From JASFRS01 sp050114795 (lineage in GTDB: Bacteria; Pseudomonadota; Alphaproteobacteria; Sphingomonadales; CAKZYD01): a stretch of 22,462 bases of DNA. Under the pieces are notes generated by a model. It was not told the DNA's origin. It did not search any database and was given only the letters and a program-made list of their open reading frames with translations. This document shows, in pieces, positions 16,278 to 22,462 of the stretch (positions are counted from its first letter, which is position 1; each line of letters opens with the position of its first letter). The position numbers and the translations under genes are program-made. The stretch is taken from NCBI GenBank assembly GCA_050114795.1, contig JASFRS010000015.1, positions 1 to 22,462 on the forward strand, written 5' to 3'.

Positions 16278-17003
16278 GTGCCCAAACGTGTTCTTGTGAC
16301 TGGAGCTAGCCGGGGTATCGGTAAGGCAATTGCTGAAGACCTTGCAAAAAGTGGGTTCGATCTGGTCGTGCATTGCCGTAGCAATGTGGAAATGGCGGAA
16401 ACTGTTTGTGAAAGCGCCCGGGAACTTGGCCGGGACGCGCGCTGTTTAGTATTTGACGTCGGGGATCGCGCAGCAGCTAGAGAAATGATCAATGCCGATA
16501 TTTCGAAAAATGGCGCATATTATGGTGTCATATGCAATGCTGGCATTCATCGTGATAATGCATTTCCTGCGATGACCGATGATGATTGGGATAGCGTGAT
16601 TGAGACTAATCTACACGGTTTCTACAATGTTGTTCATCCTTGTATAATGCCAATGGTTCAAGCACGCTCTGGCGGCCGTATCGTGGTGATGAGTTCTGTA
16701 TCCGGTATAATGGGCAACCGCGGTCAAGTTAACTACAGCGCGGCCAAAGCTGGCTTGATTGGTGCCGCCAAGTCGCTGGCTATCGAACTGGCGAAACGTA
16801 AGATTACGGTGAATGTGGTTGCTCCCGGTATTATTGAGTCCGATATGACCGAGGAATTGGACCCGGCCATCATTAGGCAGATGGTCCCGTTGCGACGCGC
16901 TGGACAGGCCGAAGAAGTTGCAAGCCTGGTTTCTTATCTGTGTTCTGATGCCGCAGCTTATATTACGCGGCAGGTAATTTCTGTTAATGGTGGAATGTTT
17001 TAA
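16278..17003 (+). CDS. apeQ: 3-ketoacyl-ACP reductase (FabG-like SDR)
   Basis: The 241-residue short-chain dehydrogenase has the NADP-binding TGASRGIG at 8-15, NAG at 87-89, Asn111, and the catalytic Ser140, Tyr153 and Lys157 (YSAAK). It reduces the 3-ketoacyl-ACP formed by the ketosynthases. The APE pathway has no enoyl reductase, so each cycle ends at the double bond, in line with this cluster. The start is GTG at 16278; the ATG two bases earlier is in another frame. AAAGAGAG upstream is a fair ribosome site. Confidence 0.92.
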   Translation: MPKRVLVTGASRGIGKAIAEDLAKSGFDLVVHCRSNVEMAETVCESARELGRDARCLVFDVGDRAAAREMINADISKNGAYYGVICNAGIHRDNAFPAMTDDDWDSVIETNLHGFYNVVHPCIMPMVQARSGGRIVVMSSVSGIMGNRGQVNYSAAKAGLIGAAKSLAIELAKRKITVNVVAPGIIESDMTEELDPAIIRQMVPLRRAGQAEEVASLVSYLCSDAAAYITRQVISVNGGMF

Positions 17004-17014
17004 AGAGCTGTTTA

Positions 17015-18247
17015 ATGAGAAGAGTAGTTGTCACTGGAATGGGCGGTGTGTCGCCGCTCGGGGAGGATTGGGCTACAATCAAGTCTCATCTTCTTTCACT
17101 TCGTAATGCCATTCAATATATGGCGGACTGGGAACAGTTTGAGGGCTTGAATACTAAGCTTGCATGCCCAGTCCCCGATTTTTCTTTACCGAAACATTAT
17201 ACCCGTAAAATCCGTCGTAGTATGTCACGGGTTGCTGAATTTTCGACACGGGCGAGTGAGCTTGCCCTCTTCGATAGTGGGCTTAATGATAACACGGTGT
17301 TGAAATCAGGTCGGGCAGGGGTAGCTTTTGGGTCGTCAACAGGGGGGACTGATGCGGTCAGGGATTTCGGCCGCATGTTCTATGAAGCCTCTACTGCTTC
17401 GATCAAAGCAAATACGTACATCCAGATGATGCCGCATACAACGGCTTTCAACGTGGGTTCTTTCTTTGGAATGACGGGGCGTATTGTACCAACTTCAACA
17501 GCTTGTACCTCAGGTAGCCTGGCTATCGGTATGGCTTATGAAGCCATTAAATTTGGGCAGCAAGATGTTATGATCGCGGGAGGTGCAGAAGAGTTATGTG
17601 TTTCGGAAGCTACCGTATTCGATACACTTTATGCGACCAGTACGAAGAACGATACGCCTGAGAAGACACCGCGTCCCTATGATCAAACACGGGATGGTCT
17701 GGTGATTGGGGAAGGTGCCGGGGCGCTTGTTCTTGAGGAGATGGAACATGCGGTCGCACGTGGTGCTCCAATTTATGCCGAACTTGTCGGGTTTGGCACA
17801 AATTCCGACGGGCGTCATGCCACGCAGCCGACCAAGGAAACCATGGGTGTGGCTATGGAGTTGGCGTTGAAGGATGCAAATCTAGATCCGGATAGCATTG
17901 GTTATGTTAACGGCCATGGCACAGCGACTGACCTTGGCGATGTTGCTGAAACACTGGCGACCCGACATGTATTCGGAAGGGCTGTGCCATTTAGTTCGCT
18001 GAAAAGCTACATGGGTCATACGCTGGGTGCATGTGGGTCACTTGAGGCATGGATGAGTATTCAGATGATGCGTGAGGGTTGGTTTGCCCCGACACTTAAT
18101 CTGAACACTATTGATGAACGTTGTGGTGATTTAGATTATCTTCGTGGTGGTATTCGTGAGATTGAGACAGATTATATTATGTCCAACAACTTCGCCTTTG
18201 GCGGTGTGAACACATCGCTTGTTTTCAAACGATGGCATGAACCGTGA
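17015..18247 (+). CDS. apeR: Beta-ketoacyl-ACP synthase II-like
   Basis: This 410-residue, FabF-like ketosynthase has an intact Cys164 (STACTSG), His301 (NGHGTATD) and His335 (YMGHTLGA). It is the second complete ketosynthase of the cluster. In the Xenorhabdus work ApeR is a separate ketosynthase next to ApeO:ApeC; it may do the first or early condensations, which is inferred. It follows apeQ by 11 bases, with GAGCTG before the ATG. Its stop overlaps the next GTG as GTGA. Confidence 0.9.
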   Translation: MRRVVVTGMGGVSPLGEDWATIKSHLLSLRNAIQYMADWEQFEGLNTKLACPVPDFSLPKHYTRKIRRSMSRVAEFSTRASELALFDSGLNDNTVLKSGRAGVAFGSSTGGTDAVRDFGRMFYEASTASIKANTYIQMMPHTTAFNVGSFFGMTGRIVPTSTACTSGSLAIGMAYEAIKFGQQDVMIAGGAEELCVSEATVFDTLYATSTKNDTPEKTPRPYDQTRDGLVIGEGAGALVLEEMEHAVARGAPIYAELVGFGTNSDGRHATQPTKETMGVAMELALKDANLDPDSIGYVNGHGTATDLGDVAETLATRHVFGRAVPFSSLKSYMGHTLGACGSLEAWMSIQMMREGWFAPTLNLNTIDERCGDLDYLRGGIREIETDYIMSNNFAFGGVNTSLVFKRWHEP

Positions 18248-18951
18248 CAATCCTTTGGCTGTGCGAATTGAGTGGACTGACAGATGACATTTATGTAGGC
18301 CTCCGCAATTTTCTGCCAAAGAGAGAGCAATACGGCCTCGATCGATTAGCTGGCCGCGAAAGCAGGGCGCAGAAACTCGTCTCGCGCTGTATGGCATATA
18401 TGGCTGTTGAGGCTTACTGCGGCCAGCCCATAGAATATGCTGATATTTGGTTTCCCGTGGATGCTTCACCGGTCTATAAGCCCCTGAGAAAACCGAGCAA
18501 TAATGTGTCTTTGTCGCTTAGTCATTCGAAAGGCGGAGTTGTTGTTGCAGCCTCGCTGCGTGGTGCCCTCGGCGTTGATGTTTTGGATCATGACCGGCCG
18601 CGTAATTGGCGGTCAATTGCACTTAATTATTTTCCTAAAGTCGATGTGGATTATTTGCAGTCATTGCCAGAGGACAAAGCAATAGCGGCTTTCAGGCAAT
18701 TGTGGTGCTGGAAAGAAGCTTTAGTTAAGGCTGCGGGGCTATCGCTTGTTGAAGCTTTGCATTTCCCCTTTATGGAACCCGATGGCGTTCCTTGCAAAAT
18801 TATGTGGGGGGCTACGAGCTTTTATCTGCGTGCTGATGTACACGCAGGCTATACGGTAGGTCTTTTGACGGAAGAAGCATTTGAATATCAGGTGCTTGCG
18901 ACGACACCTAAAAAGATTTTGGCCAGCCTGGTGCAGGCTGGCCAAAGCTAA
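18244..18951 (+). CDS. 4'-phosphopantetheinyl transferase, Sfp/EntD type
   Basis: The 235-residue protein has the Sfp-type signatures LSLSHS (about 90-95), GVDVLD with Asp112, and WCWKEALVKAAG, where Trp156, Lys157, Glu158 and Lys162 are the family residues. It transfers phosphopantetheine from CoA to the active-site Ser of ACPs, and ApeE and ApeF are the natural substrates. Its position as last gene of the operon, with a GTGA overlap with apeR, supports a dedicated activating enzyme. The final 11 codons contain a perfect hairpin (18918-18946). Confidence 0.9.
   Translation: MTILWLCELSGLTDDIYVGLRNFLPKREQYGLDRLAGRESRAQKLVSRCMAYMAVEAYCGQPIEYADIWFPVDASPVYKPLRKPSNNVSLSLSHSKGGVVVAASLRGALGVDVLDHDRPRNWRSIALNYFPKVDVDYLQSLPEDKAIAAFRQLWCWKEALVKAAGLSLVEALHFPFMEPDGVPCKIMWGATSFYLRADVHAGYTVGLLTEEAFEYQVLATTPKKILASLVQAGQS
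18918..18946 (-). terminator. Hairpin terminator between convergent genes, inside the 3' end of the phosphopantetheinyl transferase gene
   Basis: The arms 18918-18930 and 18934-18946 pair as a perfect 13-bp stem around a GTG loop. Read on the minus strand, the stem is followed by ATCTTTTT, a U-tract that makes it a good intrinsic terminator for the minus-strand gene at 18973-19380. On the plus strand there is no T-tract, but the hairpin still lies in the last codons of the operon, so it may slow transcription from that side too. Confidence 0.65.
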
Positions 18952-18972
18952 ATTAGAAATTGTCCAAGAGGA

Positions 18973-19380
18973 TCAATATTGGCGCATATTCTCCCGGAAT
19001 CTGTCCTCCAGAAACTTGATCCATTTATTGTAGTTCCGGTGAATTTTTTCACCGTCATATCGGAGCTCCCGGCTATGAGTGTAATTTATACTATATTGAG
19101 TTGGGGTAAGTTTTACATCGATTTCTGCGAAGTGGCGGCGAACATTAATGGATGCCACCAAATGACCTGGCTCGATAACTTTGACCTGCCAGCGCTTATA
19201 TTCTGCAGCTCTTATAAAAGCGTCTTGGACTTGCTCTAGAGTTGGCGTTTCGTCAGAGGTTGTCGGAACATGGGCACCATTAACATTGTAAATGGGTTGG
19301 GTGCGTCCAAAAAGGCCAGCATGACTTGGTGTTGACAATAGAAATAACGCAGAAAGTACAATAAATAATTTTCTCATCAC
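18973..19380 (-). CDS. Small exported protein of unknown function
   Basis: The protein of about 135 residues has a signal peptide (Arg and Lys followed by a hydrophobic core, cleavage after PSHA, about residue 21). The mature part has an EVQDAFIRAAEYKRW helix at about 49-63 and a pattern with YSINYTHS, LRYDG and KIHRNYNKW. That pattern resembles widespread short secreted or lipoprotein-like hypothetical proteins; here no lipobox Cys is present. The function is unknown. It lies between the operon end (convergent) and the methyltransferase gene (divergent), inside the APE locus, so a link to export or envelope is only a guess. The first codon may be GTG 19380 or ATG 19377; an AGGGA ribosome site fits both. 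Confidence 0.7.
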   Translation of the reverse strand: MMRKLFIVLSALFLLSTPSHAGLFGRTQPIYNVNGAHVPTTSDETPTLEQVQDAFIRAAEYKRWQVKVIEPGHLVASINVRRHFAEIDVKLTPTQYSINYTHSRELRYDGEKIHRNYNKWIKFLEDRFRENMRQY

Positions 19381-19477
19381 GAGTTTTCCCTGCTTAAAGT
19401 GCGGCTACAAGATTACTATTGCAACATGGTAACGTTCTGCAACAAACGATTTGCGAAAACTGCGTTGGGAAACAACT

Positions 19478-19506
19478 TTGACAGCCATATGAATTGTGGC
19501 TAGGTC
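19478..19506 (+). promoter_or_regulatory. Possible promoter for the methyltransferase gene
   Basis: TTGACA at 19478-19483 is a perfect -35 hexamer. After a 17-base spacer comes TAGGTC, a weak -10. It lies 25 bases before the TTG start at 19531. The 150-bp gap (19381-19530) must also hold the promoter of the minus-strand gene, which I could not place. Confidence 0.35.
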
Positions 19507-19530
19507 ATCGGCTGGGTTGTCTAGAATTAT

Positions 19531-20652
19531 TTGGAAATCTTCGTGGAAGATATTCAAAGCGCACGCGAGGAGGCTGGATTGGCCGAAAAAGAATCAAAGC
19601 AAAAGCTTTCATTATTGGAGGCCAGAGGAGCGGCCCAAAAACTGGCTTTTGCTCCTATTGTGTTCCAGGCTGTGCGCACGATGTGGAAGCGTGGTATTTT
19701 GCAACGTCTTGCTGATGCTGGGCAAGGGGGCATATCTGTTAAAGGCGTGATGGCTGCAACAAACATGTCCGAATATGCAGTGAAAGTTCTGTTAGATATG
19801 GGGGAAAGTGTGGAGGTAGTGACCCGCACCGACACCGGTTTTGAAATAACCACATTGGGCATAATGTTCCTGCGAGATAAGATGACCCAAATCAATATGA
19901 ACTTTATGCACGACACCTGTTATAAAGCGGCGTTCTTTTTAGAAGAATCATTGGTGACAGGAAGTCCCGTGGGATTGCAGGTATTTGGCAACCATAAAAC
20001 AGTGTATGAGGGGCTATCAAAACTGCCTGATGATGCACGAGAGAGTTGGTTTGCCTTTGACCATTATTATTCTGACCAAGTCTTTCCACGCGCTTTGGAT
20101 AAAGTATTAGAAAACCAGCCAAAGACGCTTTTAGATATAGGCGGTAATACGGGCCGTTTTGCGCGATCCTGTGTTCGGAAAAATCCTGATATTGAAGTAA
20201 CAATTGTTGATTTGCCAGGCCAGCTTGATGCTGCCCGGAAAGAGGTAAAAGCGGACGGTCTTGAAGAGCGTATTCACTTCCACGAAACCAATATATTGAA
20301 TGAAACCCCTAATCTTCCCTACCCGATAGATGCCATCTGGATGAGCCAGTTTCTTGACTGCTTTTCCAAAGAAGAGATTATCTCAATTCTGAAACGCACA
20401 GCTAAGTTGTTAAAGCCGGGCGGCCGCATCTATATCATGGAGCTATTCCCTGATCTGCAAGCATATGAAGCAGCAGGTTACAGCCTCAATGCGACATCGC
20501 TGTATTTCTCATTCCTTGCGAATGGCAATAGCCGCATGTACCGATCGGAGGATTTCTTCCAATATATTGAAGACGCGGGTTTAGAGGTTGAAACTTCGTT
20601 TAACGACATCGGCGGTTATCACACCCTTTTGACCGTTAAACAAAGCGTATAA
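19531..20652 (+). CDS. SAM-dependent methyltransferase with O-methyltransferase-2 fold
   Basis: The 373-residue protein has two parts. Residues about 35-115 form a winged-helix dimerisation domain, including the GVMAATNMSEYAVKVLLDMG region. Residues about 165-370 form a class I Rossmann methyltransferase with motif I LLDIGGNTGRF at 200-210, the acidic VDLPGQ at about 226-231 and LLKPGGRIYIME later. The catalytic His of classical O-methyltransferases (in an HDW-like motif) appears to be replaced: the sequence reads SQFLDCFSKEE, with Asp276 at that place. This may mean ring C-methylation, as in E. coli APE where the aryl head carries a C-methyl group. It is monocistronic and near the operon. 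No ATG is near the N terminus; TTG 19531 or GTG 19543 must be the start. Confidence 0.78.
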   Translation: MEIFVEDIQSAREEAGLAEKESKQKLSLLEARGAAQKLAFAPIVFQAVRTMWKRGILQRLADAGQGGISVKGVMAATNMSEYAVKVLLDMGESVEVVTRTDTGFEITTLGIMFLRDKMTQINMNFMHDTCYKAAFFLEESLVTGSPVGLQVFGNHKTVYEGLSKLPDDARESWFAFDHYYSDQVFPRALDKVLENQPKTLLDIGGNTGRFARSCVRKNPDIEVTIVDLPGQLDAARKEVKADGLEERIHFHETNILNETPNLPYPIDAIWMSQFLDCFSKEEIISILKRTAKLLKPGGRIYIMELFPDLQAYEAAGYSLNATSLYFSFLANGNSRMYRSEDFFQYIEDAGLEVETSFNDIGGYHTLLTVKQSV

Positions 20653-20656
20653 TTAT

Positions 20657-20683
20657 AAGCGTTGCATCTCGTTCCGAACGCTT
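20657..20683 (+). terminator. Possible terminator after the methyltransferase gene
   Basis: AAGCGTT at 20657-20663 pairs with AACGCTT at 20677-20683 (7-bp stem, 13-base loop), starting five bases after the stop codon. The following sequence GCCTCTATT has only a weak T-tract. Confidence 0.4.
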
Positions 20684-20760
20684 GCCTCTATTAAGATATG
20701 ACAGTACTGACTCGGCGGCGATGCGCCAAGGAAAAAGCGTAAAAGCCTGGTCAAGGACCA

Positions 20761-21381
20761 TCAAGCTATTCCATTCCGACAATATGAAATAAATCCTGCT
20801 CTTTTGGACATGCGATCCATCCAGGCATTGACTGCCGGTAAATCAGGTCGTGTCATTGGCGTATTTTCCCAGCGGTTGGTCGATAGCGCCAGCACGATGT
20901 CGGCCAGTGTAAAGATATCGCCGCAGATATAGGCACCGGTCGATGCGAGATGTTTGTCCAGCAGAGACATTGCCGAATTCCAGGTTTCCACGCTGGCTGC
21001 TTGCGCGTCTGGATCGGCGAAATCTGCATGCTTGCGGACCAGGCCCATAAACGCTACCCGCCAGGCAGTATTTAGCTCACTAAGCTACCAGTCCATCCAG
21101 GCTTCAACTTTAGCTCGCTCAGCAGGTTCTTTTGGTAATAAGTCATCACGTCCTTCACGAGCAGCTAGATATCGGCAAATCGTATTGGATTCAGAAAGGA
21201 CGAAGTCACCTTCTACAAGGACTGGAATCAAGCCTTTGGGATTGATTGAAAGAAACTCTGGATCAGATGTCGAGCGCGCCTCACCGCCCCAATCCACACA
21301 ATCTGGAGAAAGCCCCAACTCGACGCAAGTCCAGAGCACTTTTCTGACGTTAATTGATTTTTGCTGACCCAGTATTTTCAT
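20761..21381 (-). pseudogene. Glutathione S-transferase gene with an in-frame amber stop
   Basis: Two parts in the same frame together make a normal-sized GST of about 206 codons. The N-terminal thioredoxin-fold part starts at ATG 21381 and has SINVRK (about residues 9-14), NPKGLIPVL and the SESNT glutathione-binding motif. The alpha-helical C-terminal part contains DIFTLADIVL and AWMDRM. A TAG at plus-strand 21085-21087 (codon 99) interrupts the frame after EAWMDW; reading continues with LSELNTAWRVAF, as in intact GSTs, where Gln usually follows the WMDW. A single C-to-T change (CAG to TAG) explains it. It is most likely a recent pseudogene; a sequencing error or amber suppression cannot be excluded. 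Confidence 0.8.
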
Positions 21382-21470
21382 GCCGCAAAAGTCGGATATT
21401 GGACAATGCTTATCAAGTCAAAATATCTGCCCTACCGAGCTTTTACCGGCCTAAACCTTTGAGCATGTCT

Positions 21471-21503
21471 TTTAACCGCCCTGTCATGAGTAGGACGGTT
21501 AAA
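21471..21503. terminator. Imperfect hairpin in the gap between the GST remnant and the last gene
   Basis: TTTAACCG at 21471-21478 pairs with CGGTTAAA at 21496-21503. After one mismatch, CCT pairs with AGG, giving an 8+3-bp stem, and TATTTTC follows on the plus strand. It lies 70 bases past the end of the minus-strand gene at 21574 and may end that transcript. The rest of the 192-bp gap (21382-21573) shows no gene. Confidence 0.4.
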
Positions 21504-21573
21504 TATTTTCAATGCGCCGACGCGTGAAGACTGTTTGGTGACCAAAAATAGACGCTTTGGTGGTTGATGTGCC

Positions 21574-22462
21574 CTATTCGGCTTTCACATCAAAACCGAG
21601 GAAACGCAGAGCCTTGGCAATACGCCCATTCATCGGTGGGCATTCATCCGGCTTGATGGTTCCAAAGAGTTCTAGGGCGGAGAAGTATCCAATATGTTCT
21701 AGCTTCATACGTCCATCGATTAGGTCATGAAAGCGTTCGATGAAGTCTCCATGGCCATGAATGAGATGGGTGAGCTCGCTCTTAACATGATCAAGGTCGT
21801 GATTGTTATTCTTCCAGAATTCATCACGGGATTTTCGGCGCCTAATGTGCTTGCTAAAGGCATGGAGGGACATCAGCCCGTCCATAATCTGGTCTTTGTT
21901 GGCGTCCACTATCGCTTCGCGTGTTCCAAATGTTACTTGCACTTTGAGTAGCCAATCTGGATGGTCTTCGGGAATCTCGTTGTTTTTTGCATCGACCCAC
22001 TTTTGGGCAAGTTGCTCAATTGCCCGGCGGCTCTCGTCAGCGGACTTTAATTGTGCGGTTTTCCAAGTCTTATTACCTTTAACATGGGTGCGATAAACAT
22101 AATTCAGAAAACGGCTGGCCTCATTCTCAATACCGATATCGGCTAGTTCGGGACGACGAAGGTTCTGCTTTTCCAGGATCGTCGTTACTTCTTTGAAGGC
22201 AGGGAGGAATTGTTCATAGACCTGCCGTCTTAAATTTTCGAGGGAGTTCTGCTTATTTGATTTTTTATGGCTTTTTACGTTAATGTTACCGGGCTGTGCT
22301 TGGCCAAGTGCGGCTTCAATATCTTCCTCGACCTTAGAGTTTTTTTTCCGTAAATTGTTGTAAACCTCTTCATATTTCTTGAGCTTGTCATCTGTTAGAG
22401 TTGGGGCAGCATCCCAAAGTTCAGCGAACAATGCGCGTATGTCCTCAAGCGCGTTCGAATCA
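21574..22462 (-). CDS. Uncharacterised helical protein, N terminus outside the window
   Basis: The frame is open from the right edge, giving at least 296 residues; the TTG at 22431 is unlikely to be the start, because coding-like sequence (DSNALEDIRA) continues upstream. The protein is very charged and mostly alpha-helical, with probable coiled coil near the LRKKNSKVEEDIEAAL segment and a basic patch KSHKKSNKQN. The C terminus reads ECPPMNGRIAKALRFLGFDV. Such PPxNGRxAxALRxLG endings remind me of restriction- and DNA-repair-associated proteins, but I cannot name a family. It has no signal peptide or membrane helix. It lies outside the APE cluster. Confidence 0.6.
   Translation of the reverse strand, partial: DSNALEDIRALFAELWDAAPTLTDDKLKKYEEVYNNLRKKNSKVEEDIEAALGQAQPGNINVKSHKKSNKQNSLENLRRQVYEQFLPAFKEVTTILEKQNLRRPELADIGIENEASRFLNYVYRTHVKGNKTWKTAQLKSADESRRAIEQLAQKWVDAKNNEIPEDHPDWLLKVQVTFGTREAIVDANKDQIMDGLMSLHAFSKHIRRRKSRDEFWKNNNHDLDHVKSELTHLIHGHGDFIERFHDLIDGRMKLEHIGYFSALELFGTIKPDECPPMNGRIAKALRFLGFDVKAE

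Noticed and set aside
14627..18247. Primary fatty acid synthesis fab cluster
   Set aside because: Two ketosynthases, a chain length factor, paired ACPs, an MMPL exporter and a LolA-like protein in this order fit aryl polyene synthesis; there is no enoyl reductase, fabD or fabH.
2934..18951. Dialkylresorcinol/flexirubin-type conjugate cluster
   Set aside because: No DarA-like aromatase or DarB-like KS III gene is in the window, although they could lie outside it.
20954..21367. Plus-strand open frame opposite the GST remnant
   Set aside because: Low-complexity shadow of the GST frame, which has clear family motifs on the minus strand.
1..22462. CRISPR arrays, tRNA or rRNA genes, insertion sequences, riboswitches
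   Set aside because: No regularly spaced repeats, no tRNA-like cloverleaf, no transposase-like frame and no terminal inverted repeats were seen.

Overview
The window comes from a Gram-negative bacterium, most likely a proteobacterium; the mixed GC content and gene style would fit an alphaproteobacterium, but the sequence does not settle this. Its core, positions about 1488-20652, is an aryl polyene (APE) pigment biosynthetic cluster. The gene order matches the ape clusters described in Escherichia coli and Xenorhabdus (apeC to apeR), so ape symbols are used here by homology and order.

Layout. (1) 1-1288: the 3' part of an FTR1-type iron permease gene, joined in frame to a secreted, outer-membrane-barrel-like protein that also has its own strong ribosome binding site and signal peptide; a terminator-like hairpin follows. 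(2) 1488-2741, minus strand: a flavin-dependent halogenase-like enzyme, divergent from the operon across a 192-bp AT-rich gap. (3) 2934-18951, plus strand: 18 tightly packed, mostly overlapping genes. In order: chain-length-factor-like apeC, acyltransferase apeD, two acyl carrier proteins apeE and apeF, membrane protein apeG, an acyl-AMP ligase fused to a hotdog dehydratase (apeH-apeI), a glycosyltransferase and a separate LpxL-type acyltransferase (fused as ApeJ elsewhere), an MIO aromatic ammonia-lyase, thioesterase apeK, LolA-like apeL, MMPL exporter apeM, DUF3261-type lipoprotein apeN, ketosynthase apeO, dehydratase apeP, ketoreductase apeQ, ketosynthase apeR and an Sfp-type phosphopantetheinyl transferase. 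(4) 18973-19380, minus: a small exported protein of unknown function. (5) 19531-20652, plus: a SAM methyltransferase of the two-domain O-methyltransferase fold. (6) 20761-21381, minus: a glutathione S-transferase gene broken by one in-frame amber codon. (7) 21574-22462, minus: the C-terminal part of an unrecognised helical protein running off the window.

Inferred pathway. The ammonia-lyase deaminates Tyr or Phe to an aryl acrylate, ApeH loads it on an ACP that the phosphopantetheinyl transferase has activated, and ApeO/ApeC/ApeR (condensation), ApeQ (ketoreduction) and ApeI/ApeP (dehydration) elongate it without enoyl reduction to give a conjugated polyene. The methyltransferase and halogenase are placed to decorate the ring or chain. 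ApeD, the glycosyltransferase/acyltransferase pair and ApeG probably attach the polyene to a lipid, and ApeL/M/N move it to the outer membrane. The dialkylresorcinol genes darA and darB are not in the window.

The most interesting points are the FTR1/barrel in-frame join, the ApeH-ApeI fusion with catalytic residues split between ApeI (His) and ApeP (Glu), the halogenase-like gene, and the methyltransferase that lacks the usual catalytic His. The cluster type itself is known; this combination of tailoring genes is what deserves a closer look. No gene-free stretch exceeds 200 bp.
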